From Roseitranquillus sp963776845 (GTDB lineage: Bacteria; Pseudomonadota; Alphaproteobacteria; Rhodobacterales; Rhodobacteraceae), in NCBI GenBank assembly GCA_963776845.1, contig CAVZOJ010000003.1, positions 620,001 through 684,000 of the forward strand: DNA of 64,000 nucleotides, written 5' to 3'. The translations under genes and the position numbers were made by a program. This document shows positions 26,558 to 34,680 of this stretch, one piece after another (the stretch's first letter is position 1; every line of letters begins with the position of its first letter). The notes beneath the pieces are model-generated. The model did no database searches. It saw only the letters and a list, made by a program, of their open reading frames with translations, and had not been told where the DNA came from.

Positions 26558-27186
26558 AGCTCAAGCTCGACATCGGTCCCGACATCGTCGCGATGATGCA
26601 GGCGGAGATCGCAGCCGGCGAGAAGGCGGTCACGGCCGCGATGCGCGAGGCCGGGACCGGGCTCAAGACATCCTGGCGCGGCCAGATCACCGGCGCCGGG
26701 CTCGGGCGGCGGCTCGCAAACTCGATCCGCAGCCAGACCTGCCCAAAGGCGGGGGAGAGCCTCGATGCCGCGGCTCTGGTCTGGTCGAAGGCGCCGGTGA
26801 TCATCGGTGCCCACGACACCGGTCCGCTGATCCGCTCGAAGACTGGCTTCTGGCTCGCGATCCCGACTGAGGCGGCCGGGCGCGGGCTGCGCGGAGGCAA
26901 GATCACGCCGGGTGAATGGGAGCGCCGCCGCGGTCTGCGCCTTCGGTTTGTCTATCGCCGCCGCCGCCCGAGCCTGCTGGTCGCCGACATGGCGCGGCTC
27001 AACACGCGCGGCCAGGCGGTGGCTTCGCGCGCGAAGACTGGGCGCGGACAGGTGACGGCGCCGATCTTCCTGCTCGTGCCGCAGGTCAAGCTGCCGAAGC
27101 GGCTCGACCTCGCGCGGGACGCGGAGCGGGCGCATGATGCGGTGCCGGGGCTGGTCGTGGCGAACTGGGTGGAGGGGAGGCTGTGA
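26554..27186 (+). CDS. Phage tail-completion protein, DUF6441 type
   Basis: The 210-residue product (start MKLKLDIGPDIVAMMQAEI, then a basic region with GLRLRFVYRRRRPSLLV) matches the DUF6441 family found in tail modules of Rhodobacterales siphophage-like prophages. Its exact role is unproven; the position between head-tail joining and tail terminator genes suggests assembly of the neck or tail. Start and stop are intact, with a 4-bp overlap with the preceding fragment. It is basic and Arg-rich, with no membrane segment. Confidence 0.7.
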   Translation: MKLKLDIGPDIVAMMQAEIAAGEKAVTAAMREAGTGLKTSWRGQITGAGLGRRLANSIRSQTCPKAGESLDAAALVWSKAPVIIGAHDTGPLIRSKTGFWLAIPTEAAGRGLRGGKITPGEWERRRGLRLRFVYRRRRPSLLVADMARLNTRGQAVASRAKTGRGQVTAPIFLLVPQVKLPKRLDLARDAERAHDAVPGLVVANWVEGRL

Positions 27187-27196
27187 GGCGCCGTCC

Positions 27197-27415
27197 TCAG
27201 CCGCAGCAGGCGTCGCCCTGCTGGATAGGCGGACAGGGCACGGTGCCGTACGAGCAGTAGACGCAGCAATCTCCGGGCTTCGGCTTAAGGACCGTACCGC
27301 AGGACTTGCACTCGTAGGACCACTGGCACGCATCGGTCGGCATGGTCTCGGTCGCGGAGTGACCGCAGTGCGGACAGGTCAGCGTGCTGGTCAGAGTTGG
27401 TGATTGGTCGCTCAT
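27197..27415 (-). CDS. Small zinc-ribbon protein with GDCCVYCSYG motif
   Basis: A 72-residue protein with CPHCG near the N-terminus, CQW and CKSCG in the middle, and GDCCVYCSYGTVPCPP followed by ACCG at the end: at least ten cysteines. This conserved small protein is often seen next to metal-resistance or regulator genes in proteobacteria. It probably binds zinc or another metal, but no function is established. It sits on the opposite strand inside the phage structural module, as a cargo gene would, and 26 bp downstream of the antitoxin gene. Confidence 0.7.
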   Translation of the reverse strand: MSDQSPTLTSTLTCPHCGHSATETMPTDACQWSYECKSCGTVLKPKPGDCCVYCSYGTVPCPPIQQGDACCG

Positions 27416-27440
27416 GTCGACGTACCGGACACGCGGCCTG

Positions 27441-27824
27441 TCAGGCGCGGACTTGTGCCTGACTGTCGTCCCGCACGGCCCGGCGCCGGCGACGTGGCTC
27501 CTCCGTGTCGCCGAGTCCCTCGAGGGCGACAGGTTCCTTGCCGGGGAATTCGACCATCAGCTTGAGGTTGCCACCCATGGCATGAACATAGCTTGTAAGC
27601 GTCGACAGGAGCAGATCGCTCTGTCGCTCGTACTTCGCCACCGTGGCCTGCTGGATGCCCAGCGTCCTGGCCAGCTGGACCTGCGTCATCTCCTTGGCTT
27701 TCCGCAACTCCTGCAGTGTCAGGTACTCGGTGTGCAGCCGATCCGCCTCGGCCTCCACTCTCGCGCGGCGGGCAGGATCGAGGGTAGCCAGCTTGTCCTT
27801 CAGGGTCCGAGCCATGGTCGTCAT
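27441..27824 (-). CDS. XRE-family antitoxin (HigA-like)
   Basis: The 127-residue protein carries a central XRE helix-turn-helix (residues about 45-95: EMTQVQLARTLGIQQATVAK) preceded by a helical N-terminus and ending in a basic Arg-rich tail. Its start overlaps the toxin stop by 4 bp (ATGA), the toxin-first order typical of HigBA systems. It should neutralise the toxin and repress the operon. The tail EEPRRRRRAVRDDSQAQVRA is unusual and might be an extension after loss of the native stop. Confidence 0.82.
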   Translation of the reverse strand: MTTMARTLKDKLATLDPARRARVEAEADRLHTEYLTLQELRKAKEMTQVQLARTLGIQQATVAKYERQSDLLLSTLTSYVHAMGGNLKLMVEFPGKEPVALEGLGDTEEPRRRRRAVRDDSQAQVRA

Positions 27825-28174
27825 CCTTTCCGTCTCTCGAGATGGCGCTCGAACCGTTCATCGGCCCGGCCGATCAGCTGCTTATAGAAGCGCTTCTCGC
27901 TGCCACCTGACTTGTCCCCGCCGACAAGCAGGATCGCCCGTCGGTCGGGATCGAATGCGAAGGCGATGCGCCACACGCCATCAGCGGCGTTGCAGCGCAA
28001 TTCCTTCATGTTCGCATGCTTCGACCCGGTCAGGGTGTCGGCATGCGGCCGACCGAGCGATGGACCCTCGCGTTCCAGAAGGAGCGCACGCGCCAGGATT
28101 GCGTCCTGCACTTCCTGCGGGAGCTCGTCGAACTCCAGCTCGAACTCCTCTGCGAACGAAACGGTCCACGGCAT
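27821..28174 (-). CDS. RelE/HigB-like toxin (Gp49 type)
   Basis: The 117-residue product shows the small RelE-fold toxin pattern: PWTVSFAEEFELEFDELPQE, then LGRPHADTLTGSKHANMKEL, then WRIAFAFDPDRRAILLVGGD and SEKRFYKQLIGRADERF. These are typical of the phage-derived Gp49-like HigB branch, which cleaves mRNA on the ribosome. It is the first gene of the pair with the XRE antitoxin downstream. It lies in the prophage tail module on the opposite strand, so it is probably accessory cargo that stabilises the region. Confidence 0.85.
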   Translation of the reverse strand: MPWTVSFAEEFELEFDELPQEVQDAILARALLLEREGPSLGRPHADTLTGSKHANMKELRCNAADGVWRIAFAFDPDRRAILLVGGDKSGGSEKRFYKQLIGRADERFERHLERRKG

Positions 28175-28249
28175 CCGGCCCTCATGTCTCCGAAGCTATA
28201 TAGCCTTGAAGCACTAATTTGGCAATGACGGCTTTCGGAGCGTTCGTGC

Positions 28250-28669
28250 ATGCCCACCCCACGCGAAACCATCCTCTTGGCGCTGCACGCGCGGCTCTCG
28301 GCGGTGCCCGCCACCGTTCGGCGCGGCGAGATGCTGCCCGAGCGCGTGCCGGCCGATGGCCTTCTGATCCTGCGCGACGGCGAATCAGGCGAGCCGGAGG
28401 TGACGCTGTCGCCGCTGGCCTACCACTACCAGCACCGCGCCGAGATCGAGGCTGTGGTGCAGGGCGCCGACCGTGATGCGGCTTTCGACGCGCTCTGCGC
28501 CAGCATCAGTGCCGCGCTCGCTGCAGACCGCACGCTCGGCGGGACCTGCGACTGGGTCGAGCCGGAAGCGCCGCGGCCCGTGGACCTGCCGGTCGAGGGC
28601 GCGGCCAGCCTGAAGGCGGCGGTGATCCCGGTGGTCGTGCATTACTCCACGGCCGATCCGCTGGCCTGA
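28250..28669 (+). CDS. Phage tail terminator-like protein
   Basis: A 139-residue protein (RETILLALHARLSAVPATV, VPADGLLILRDGESGEPEV, YHYQHRAEIEAVVQGADRDA) with the size and position of tail terminator proteins, just before the tail tube gene. Homologues in Rhodobacterales prophages often carry the misleading name acyl-CoA transferase. It would cap the tail tube during assembly. Start and stop are intact and the gene lies 24 bp before the tail tube gene. Confidence 0.65.
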   Translation: MPTPRETILLALHARLSAVPATVRRGEMLPERVPADGLLILRDGESGEPEVTLSPLAYHYQHRAEIEAVVQGADRDAAFDALCASISAALAADRTLGGTCDWVEPEAPRPVDLPVEGAASLKAAVIPVVVHYSTADPLA

Positions 28670-28692
28670 CCCCGATAACGGAGGAGAACACG

Positions 28693-29424
28693 ATGGCACG
28701 CGCCCAAGGGGCGCGGGCGCAGATGGCGCTCGCGTTCGAGACCACCTATGGCACGCCGCCCGCGAGCGGCTTCACGAAGATGCCCTTCGCCAGCAACACG
28801 CTCGGCGCAGAGCAGCCGCTGCTGAACTCGGAGCTGCTGGGCTACGGCCGCGATCCGCTGGCGCCGATCAAGGACGCAGTGACGGCGGACGGCGATGTCG
28901 TCGTGCCGATCGATGCGGACGCGTTCGGCTTCTGGCTGAAGGCCGCTTTCGGCGCACCGACGACCACCGGCGCGGAGGCTCCATACAGCCACGAGTTCCG
29001 GTCCGGCACCTGGACCTTGCCGAGCCTCTCCATCGAGACCGGCATGCCGGAGGTGCCGCGGTATGCCATGTATTCGGGCTGCGTGCTCGACCAGCTGAGC
29101 TGGCAGATGCAGCGTTCGGGGCTCCTGACCGCGACGGCGCGGCTGGTCGCGCAGGGCAAGACGGTGGGGACCACGACCAGCGCCGGGACGCCCGCCGCAC
29201 TGGAGCTGAAGCGGTTCGGCCATTTCAACGGCTCAATCACGCGAAACGGCTCGGCCCTCGGCAGTGTGGTGTCCGCCGATATCACCTATGCCAACAACCT
29301 CGACCGGATCGAGACGATCCGCGCAGACGGCCGGATCGATGGAGCGGACCCGTCCATCGCGGCGCTCACGGGCTCCATTGAGGTGCGCTTCGCCGACAGC
29401 GCGCTGGTGACGCAGGCTACCTGA
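28693..29424 (+). CDS. Phage tail tube protein
   Basis: The 243-residue product (MARAQGARAQMALAFETTYG, FWLKAAFGAPTTTG, SLSIETGMPEVPRYAMYSG) fits the tail tube family of Rhodobacterales siphophage-like prophages, with the conserved pattern of a beta-rich monomer. GGAGGAG lies upstream. The last codons run straight into DUF2793 sequence in another frame at about 29412, so the downstream tape-measure and baseplate genes have been deleted. The C-terminus may lack a few native residues. Confidence 0.72.
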   Translation: MARAQGARAQMALAFETTYGTPPASGFTKMPFASNTLGAEQPLLNSELLGYGRDPLAPIKDAVTADGDVVVPIDADAFGFWLKAAFGAPTTTGAEAPYSHEFRSGTWTLPSLSIETGMPEVPRYAMYSGCVLDQLSWQMQRSGLLTATARLVAQGKTVGTTTSAGTPAALELKRFGHFNGSITRNGSALGSVVSADITYANNLDRIETIRADGRIDGADPSIAALTGSIEVRFADSALVTQAT

Positions 29425-30115
29425 TCGCCTCCCAGGCGCAGAAGCACGTCACCCACAACGAGGCGCTCCGGCTGCTCGACGGGCTGACCCAGCTCGCGGT
29501 CGAGGATCGGGACCTGGCGACGGCGCCGGGTGCGCCGTCGGACGGCGCCTGCTGGATCGTGGGCGCGGGCGGCACCGGCGAATGGAGCGGCTGGGACAGC
29601 GACGTGGCGATGTGGGCTGACGGCGCCTGGCTGCGGCTCCCGGCCCGCACCGGCTGGCGCGCCTGGGTCGTCGACGAAGGGCAGCTCGTCGTCCGCGGGC
29701 CGGCCGGCTGGGCGGCTGCGGTGGTGGACCGGCGCCGGATGTGGATGTCGCGGTCGGGCCCGCCGGTGGCACCACCGGCTTGGCGGTGGCGGAGGAGCTG
29801 CTGTCCGGCCTCGCCGGCGCGTCGGTGGAGTCGAGCATCGTGATCCCGAACCGCGCCATCGTCTTCGGCGTCTCAACGCGCACCGTGACCACTGTCGCCG
29901 GAGCCACCTCCTACGACTGCGGCATCGCCGGCCAGCCCTCCAAGTTCGGCGGCAGCCTCGGCGTCGCCGCCGGCAGCACCAATGCGGGTGTCATCGGACC
30001 ACAGGCATTCTACTCCGACACGGCCATCCGACTGACCGCGAACGGAGCGAATTTCACCGGCGGCGCCGTCCGCATCGCCATTCACTACGCGACGGTCGGA
30101 GTGCCGCCGGCCTGA
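29412..30115 (+). pseudogene. DUF2793 phage protein, truncated and frameshifted
   Basis: The segment begins without a start codon at the deletion joint after the tail tube gene (YLIASQAQKHVTHNEALRLL, WLRLPARTGWRAWVVDEGQL) and changes frame near 29740 before AGGTTGLAVAEELLSG, SYDCGIAGQPSKFGGSLGVA and the C-terminal NFTGGAVRIAIHYATVG. DUF2793 proteins are tail-associated, fibre-like phage proteins of alphaproteobacteria. A second, diverged copy of the C-terminal part lies at 34196-34430. Both are followed by the same three-gene membrane cassette. Confidence 0.7.
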
Positions 30116-30150
30116 TCCAGCCTGATCCAGCCTGAAGGAAGGGAAGCGCG

Positions 30151-30375
30151 ATGGAGTCCGAAATCCTCGACGCCGTCCTCACCGACAATCCGATCGAGCG
30201 GGTGATCATCCTGCTGCTCGCCGGGGCCGTCATCGCGCTCTATCGGCGCGCGAACCACCTCGCCGATCAACGCGTGAGCGACATCCGGACCACTGTCGCC
30301 ACGACGAACGCCGCGATGGCGGAGACGACCCGCGCCCTCGATCTGCTTGCCACGAGGCTCGAGAACCGTGGCTAG
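30151..30375 (+). CDS. Small phage membrane protein
   Basis: A 74-residue protein with one strong membrane helix (VIILLLAGAVIALYRRAN, about residues 16-33) followed by a helical Ala/Thr-rich tail (TTVATTNAAMAETTRALDLL). I do not recognise a named family; the position before lysis genes suggests part of a holin or spanin-like cassette. It is translated into the next gene with an 8-bp overlap. A paralogue lies at 34456. Confidence 0.6.
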   Translation: MESEILDAVLTDNPIERVIILLLAGAVIALYRRANHLADQRVSDIRTTVATTNAAMAETTRALDLLATRLENRG

Positions 30376-30535
30376 GCTCATCGACCTGCTCATTCCCGGC
30401 CGGAGCGGAGAGGCGCTCGAGGTGGCGCGGCAGGATTCCGAGCGCCGCCTGGCCGAGCTCCGCGCGCAGAGCCGCCGCCTGCGCCGGGTGATCCAGAAGC
30501 TGCACGAAGAGGACCGGAGGCGGGAGCAGAAATGA
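30368..30535 (+). CDS. Small coiled-coil phage protein
   Basis: A 55-residue, highly charged helical protein (GTG start 30368; VARLIDLLIPGRSGEAL then RRLAELRAQSRRLRRVIQ) without a membrane segment. It overlaps both neighbours, which supports it as a real gene despite its size. The same gene is preserved at 34674-34841. Function unknown; a lysis-cassette accessory is possible. Confidence 0.55.
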   Translation: MARLIDLLIPGRSGEALEVARQDSERRLAELRAQSRRLRRVIQKLHEEDRRREQK

Positions 30536-30981
30536 TGGCCGACACGCATTTCCTGTCCTCGATTCCGACGCTGCTCCTCGGCGGCACCGTCGCCGCCAGC
30601 TACATCTGGCTCGCGCTGCGGCGAGTGACCGAGGACCCGGAGGTGAAGGCCGCGATCCACCTCGCCGCCGGCATCTTATGGACCACCGCGGCCTACACCG
30701 CGCGTGCCGCCTACTGGGGGCTGTCGTCGCTGAAGTTCCTGCCGCGCTGGGGGCTCGACTATTCGGTCTGGCTCGACGTCGGCTGCAACCTGATCTTCGC
30801 CTACGGCTGCTGGCGCGCGCACCAGGCGATCTTCCTCTTGCTACCGGACGACAGGCGCGGCCGCGTCCGCCGGTGGCTCGCTTGGACGCTGGTCCCTGAC
30901 GCGCCGCGGCCGGTCCGCCGCCTCTTAAGTCGTCTCGGCCGCGCGCTCCGTCGCGTCACCGGCTGGGGCGCGCGACGATGA
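30532..30981 (+). CDS. Phage membrane protein, four-helix type
   Basis: The 149-residue protein has hydrophobic segments around residues 8-28 (PTLLLGGTVAASYIWLAL), 40-60, 65-85 and 86-105 (WLDVGCNLIFAYGCW), then an Arg-rich cytoplasmic tail. It may be a holin-like protein, though no family is recognised. ATG 30532 overlaps the previous stop. A diverged, broken copy is at 34838-35283. A strong terminator follows 34 bp downstream. Confidence 0.55.
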   Translation: MMADTHFLSSIPTLLLGGTVAASYIWLALRRVTEDPEVKAAIHLAAGILWTTAAYTARAAYWGLSSLKFLPRWGLDYSVWLDVGCNLIFAYGCWRAHQAIFLLLPDDRRGRVRRWLAWTLVPDAPRPVRRLLSRLGRALRRVTGWGARR

Positions 30982-31014
30982 GCTGAGCCGCCTGCCGAAT
31001 TCTGCCGATCCCGC

Positions 31015-31037
31015 GCCCGCCTCTGGCGGGCTTTTTT
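31015..31037 (+). terminator. Rho-independent terminator
   Basis: GCCCGCC, loop TCT, GGCGGGC, then six T residues: a perfect 7-bp GC stem with T-run 34 bp after the membrane protein gene. Confidence 0.9.
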
Positions 31038-31126
31038 GTGCCTGAAGGAGTGATCGAAGGATCCTCCGGGCCGCTGACCTGCGGCCCTTCGCGCCACCCA
31101 CCCCAAGCATCCATCGGAGCAGACCC

Positions 31127-31798
31127 ATGATCACCTTCTCGCGACGCGGCGTGCTCGAGATCGCCGGCCACGAAGGCATCGTCCTCGGCCCCTATCGCGA
31201 CAGCGCCGGCGTCTGGACCTACGGCGTCGGCCATACGGCGGGGGCCGGTGCACCCGACCCAGCCGCGATGCCGCGGACCGACACCAGGCGCTGGTCCGAG
31301 GAGACCGCGCACAAGGACCTGGTCCGCGCGATAAGGCTCTTCGACGAGGACCTCGACAGCTACGAGACCCGCGTCGAGGGCGCCATCCAGGTGCCGCTGA
31401 AGCAGCACCAGTTCGACGCGCTGGTCTCCTGGGACTTCAACACCGGCGGCGCCACATGGCGCAGCTCCTCCGGTCTGCCCTGCCAGCTTGTCCGGCAGAT
31501 CAACGCGGGCGACATGAGCGGCGCCGGCTTCATGGGCTGGCTCCGACCCCCGGAAATCCGTCAGCGCCGGACCGAGGAGATGAACCTCTTCCGCACCGGC
31601 CGCTACCGCGCGGGCAGCGACGCCATCGCGGTCTGGGACGCCCTCGGCGACGGCCGCATCCGTCACCGCGCCACGATCACCGCGGCCGAGCTCGGCCGAC
31701 TGATGGACGAGGCCGATGCCCAACACCGGGCGGCTACCGGCGGCGTCCTTACCGCCATCCAGCGCTTCTTCGCCACCATCTTCAGGAGGAATCCATGA
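31127..31798 (+). CDS. Phage endolysin (GH24 lysozyme)
   Basis: The 223-residue product has the GH24 active-site pattern near the N-terminus: GHEGIVLGPYRDSAGVWTYG with the E-X8-D-X5-T catalytic arrangement, then VGHT. FNTGGA and DALVSWDFN are conserved in T4-like lysozymes. The C-terminal 60 residues form an extra helical region ending in a basic IQRFFATIFRRNP. The enzyme cuts peptidoglycan at the end of infection. No signal peptide, so a holin is needed; the candidate follows with a 4-bp overlap. Confidence 0.88.
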   Translation: MITFSRRGVLEIAGHEGIVLGPYRDSAGVWTYGVGHTAGAGAPDPAAMPRTDTRRWSEETAHKDLVRAIRLFDEDLDSYETRVEGAIQVPLKQHQFDALVSWDFNTGGATWRSSSGLPCQLVRQINAGDMSGAGFMGWLRPPEIRQRRTEEMNLFRTGRYRAGSDAIAVWDALGDGRIRHRATITAAELGRLMDEADAQHRAATGGVLTAIQRFFATIFRRNP

Positions 31799-32016
31799 CC
31801 CAACTCGTCTCCCAGCCTACCGCCGCGCCCACCCGAAAGATGTTGGCTGTCATCCTTTCCGGCATCGTCACGGCCACTCTGCAGACGTTGCTCGAGACCT
31901 ATGCGCCGAGTCTGCCGATCACCGAGATCGTCGCGCAGATCGACGTCTGGATGCAGGCGCTGATCATGGCCGGGTTCGGGTATGCCGTGAGAGAACGCCT
32001 CGCCGCCAATATCTGA
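31795..32016 (+). CDS. Holin-like small membrane protein
   Basis: The 73-residue protein starts at ATG 31795, overlapping the endolysin stop, with AGGAGG upstream. It has two hydrophobic stretches (KMLAVILSGIVTATLQTLL and ALIMAGFGYAVRERL), a size and position typical of holins that release the endolysin. No family can be named with certainty. Confidence 0.6.
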   Translation: MTQLVSQPTAAPTRKMLAVILSGIVTATLQTLLETYAPSLPITEIVAQIDVWMQALIMAGFGYAVRERLAANI

Positions 32017-32051
32017 GCGGCTCTGATGAGCACGAACTTCCGACCTCGAGG

Positions 32052-32089
32052 GTACAGAGCCGTGCAACTGCAATTATGCAGTTCTGTAC
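32052..32089. repeat. Nested 38-bp inverted repeat before recombinase
   Basis: Outer arms GTACAGA/TCTGTAC (32052-32058, 32083-32089) and inner arms AACTGCA/TGCAGTT (32066-32072, 32077-32083) share a centre. It ends 9 bp before the recombinase start, so it may be an operator or a recombination site. Confidence 0.6.
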
Positions 32090-32098
32090 GGAGGGGGC

Positions 32099-32512
32099 AT
32101 GGCGGGAGGATCACAGCGGTTCGTGGCCCACGAGCGCGAGGCGACGAAGGTAAAGGACGCGAGCGGACTCGGTCTCGCAGCTCAGCGCAAGGCGATCGAC
32201 GATCTCGCCGCATCGCGTGGCGCCGAGGTCATCGGCCGGTTCACGGAGGTGGAGTGCGGCAAGCGGGCCGACCGGCCGGAGCTGGCGAAGGCGCTGCACC
32301 TGGCCAAGGTCACCGGGGCGACGCTGCTCATCGCCAAGCTCGACCGGCTGTCGCGGAAGCGGCGATCCTGCTGACGCTTCGGGACAGCAGCGTGCGGTTC
32401 GTCGCTGCCGACATGCCGGAGGCGAATGATCTGACCGTCGGGATCATGGCGCTCGTGGCCGAGCAGGAGCGCGAGCCCATCTCTCGGCGTACGAAGTTCA
32501 GGCTGAACAATA
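32099..32512 (+). pseudogene. Resolvase/invertase-type serine recombinase, dead
   Basis: The N-terminal catalytic domain of a small serine recombinase is recognisable (SGLGLAAQRKAIDDLAASRG, KRADRPELAKALHLAKVTGA, LLIAKLDRLSRK). The usual Y-x-R-V-S-T segment reads HEREATKVKD, so the nucleophilic serine is lost. After LDRLSRK several residues are missing and the frame changes to AAILLTLRDSSVRFVAADMP and ALVAEQEREPISRRTK. An IS5-type fragment cuts the gene near 32512, removing the DNA-binding end. It was probably the invertase or excision enzyme of a mobile segment. Confidence 0.7.
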
Positions 32513-32828
32513 CGATTGGGCGGCGGCTGCGCCGGCTGCCTGAAGATGGTCCGGTCTGAACGCGCCGAGAATGGCGGCGATCAGGAGGGCCCAAAAGGCC
32601 CTCAGGTGGGCGAGGATCTTGCGGAGGTTGTGGCCGCAGGCGCAGAGGACGGCGAAGAGCGCGTCGCCGGTGGTTCCCTTCAGCGGGCAGCGCGTCAGGC
32701 GGCCGTCGGTCTTCATGTGGCCGATCTCCGGCTCGATGGCGCTGCGTCGGCGCAGGAGCCTGGCGAGCGTCGGCGTGAGCCCCCTGCGGGTGCCGCTGAT
32801 CAGCACGCGGGTGGTCTCGACGCCGTTC
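32513..32828 (-). mobile_element. IS5-family transposase C-terminal fragment
   Basis: Read on the minus strand, about 100 residues (RVLISGTRRGLTPTLARLLR, RSAIEPEIGHMKTDGRLTRC, GHNLRKILAHLRAFWALLIA) match the C-terminal third of IS5-family transposases, including the conserved E of the DDE triad in AIEPEIGHMK. Both ends are joins: the recombinase on the left and a phage portal gene on the right. The rest of the IS is absent. Confidence 0.75.
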
Positions 32829-33527
32829 GCCGCGAACCTCGTCGGCGACGGCATCAAGCCGTCCTCGCTCATCGAGGATGCGGCCCTTCGAGATCGGGTC
32901 CAGCGCCTCTGGCTCGCTTGGACCGACGAGGCCGATGCCGACGGGCTGACGGATTTCTATGGACTGCAAGCCATGGTCGCGCGCGAGATGTTCGTCGCCG
33001 GCGAGTGCTTCGTCCGGCTGCGCACGCGCCGGGCAGAGGACAGGCTGACCGTGCCGCTGCAGCTGCAGCTTCTGCAATCGGAGATGCTGCCCTTCGAGAA
33101 GACGGAGACGGCCGCGAACGGCAACCGCATCCGCTGCGGGATCGAGTTCGATGCCATCGGCCGGCGCGTGGCATACTACTTCCGGCGCCGCCATCCTGGC
33201 GACAGCACCGATCCGGGACAGGTCGTGCCGGAATCGGTGCGGGTGCCGGCCGAGGACGTGCTGCACGTCTATCGCCCGATCGACGCCGGCCAGATAAGAG
33301 GACTGCCGCACGTCGCTCCGGCGATGGTTCGGCTGTTCCTGCTCGACCAGTACGACGATGCCGAGCTCGACCGTGCCGTCGCCAAGCACATCGGCATCCT
33401 GACCGAGCGGGAGACCTTCATCCATGCTTATGAGCGGATGGGCGTCGTCGAGCAGGCGCTGACCAAAGCGTGGCGCCGGCGCATCGCCTTCGTCTTCCGC
33501 TTCCCAAACCCGAGAGGGAGGGCCTGA
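32829..33527 (+). pseudogene. Phage portal / NlpC-P60 tail peptidase chimera
   Basis: The open frame starts without a proper start at the IS border and encodes a middle portion of a lambda-type portal protein (FAANLVGDGIKPSSL, MVAREMFVAGECFVRLRTRR, RIRCGIEFDAIGRRVAYYFR, PAEDVLHVYRPIDAGQIRGL). After DDAELDRA it continues in frame into about 45 residues (TERETFIHAYERMGVVEQAL, WRRRIAFVFRFP) that resemble the C-terminus of the NlpC/P60 tail peptidase of gene-transfer-agent-like modules. The genes normally between the two, about ten, were deleted, leaving a chimera. Confidence 0.7.
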
Positions 33528-33529
33528 CC

Positions 33530-34200
33530 ATGGCATCGCTGGTTCTCGGCGCAGTCGGCACCGCGATCGGCGGGCAGATCGGCGGCATGATCGGCTCGGC
33601 CGCGGGCTCCGTCGTCGACAGCATGCTGATCGCTTCGATGCAGCCCGACCAGCGCATCGAAGGCGCCCGGCTCGAGACGCTGACCGTCACCTCCTCGACC
33701 GAAGGCGCGGTCATCCCGCGTCTCTACGGACGCATGCGTCTCGGCGGCAACATCATCTGGGCCACCGACTTCCGCGAGGAGACGGAGACGACCAGCCAGG
33801 GCGGCGGCAAGGGCGGTGGCGGCGGCGAGGTCGAGACCACCGAGTATCGCTACTACGCCTCGCTCGCCGTGGCGCTCTGCGAGGGGCCGATCACCGGCAT
33901 CGGCCGCATCTGGGCCGACGGAAAGCCCATGGACCTCTCCGGTGTGACCTGGCGCTGGTATCCCGGCGACGAGGCGCAGGACGCCAATTCGTTCATTGCA
34001 GCGAAGATGGGCGCGGACAGCACGCCTGCCTACCGCGGCACCGCCTACGTCGTCTTCGAGGAGCTGCCGCTCGCCCACTTCGGCAATCGCCTGCCGCAGC
34101 TCTCCTTCGAGGTCTTCCGGCCGCTCGCCGATCCCGACACCGCCGAGGGCCTCACGCGCGCCGTCACCATGATCCCGGCCTCGGGCGAGTTCACCTACCG
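33530..34200 (+). pseudogene. GTA-type host-specificity protein, N-terminal fragment
   Basis: ATG 33530 starts directly after the chimera. About 223 residues match the N-terminus of the large tail-tip protein that contains a TIM-barrel-like domain in RcGTA-like particles (AVGTAIGGQIGGMIGSAAGS, RLYGRMRLGGNIIWATDFRE, SFEVFRPLADPDTAEGLTRA). The native protein has about 1300 residues. Here it stops at GEFTYR, where sequence jumps to the DUF2793 C-terminus. The order NlpC/P60 then host specificity is the same as in RcGTA. Confidence 0.78.
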
Positions 34201-34430
34201 TAACCGCCATTACCGGAGCCACGTCCTACGACTGCGGCATCGCCGGCGAGCCCTCCAAGTTCGGCGGCAGCCTGGGCGTCGCCGCCGGCAGCACCAACGC
34301 CGGCGTCATCGGGCCGCAGGCGTTCTACGCCGACACGCCCATCCGGCTCACCGCCGACGGCGCCGACTTCACCGGCGGCGCGGTCCGCATCGCCATCCAC
34401 TACGCGACCGTCGGAGTGCCGCCAGCCTGA
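34196..34430 (+). pseudogene. DUF2793 protein, second C-terminal fragment
   Basis: In a frame different from the preceding fragment, about 75 residues read ITGATSYDCGIAGEPSKFGG, then FYADTPIRLTADGADFTGGA and VRIAIHYATVG. They duplicate the end of the gene at 29412-30115 with many synonymous changes, so this copy comes from a related but distinct prophage or an old duplication. Confidence 0.7.
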
Positions 34431-34455
34431 TGCTGCCTGAAGAGAAGGAAGCGCG

Positions 34456-34680
34456 ATGGAGCCGGAAATCCTCGACGCGGTCCTCACCGATAATCCGATC
34501 GAGCGGGTGATCATCCTGCTGCTCGCCGGAGCGGTCATCGCGCTCTATCGGCGCGCGAACCACCTCGCCGATCAGCGCGTGAGCGACATCCAGACCACCG
34601 TTGCCACGACGAACGCGGCGATGGCGGAGACGACCCGTGCCCTCGATCCTCCTCGCAACGAGGCTCGAGCACCGTGGCTA
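34456..34680 (+). pseudogene. Second copy of small phage membrane protein
   Basis: It matches the 74-residue gene at 30151 nearly completely (EILDAVLTDNPIERVIILLL) but carries one extra base in the stretch after TRALD, so the native end is lost. The restored frame would end in TAG at 34679-34681. The position before the coiled-coil gene is conserved. Confidence 0.6.

Noticed and set aside
28250..28669. Acyl-CoA transferase function for the 139-residue protein
   Set aside because: This label seems to be an annotation artefact; no CoA-transferase motif is visible and the position fits a tail terminator.
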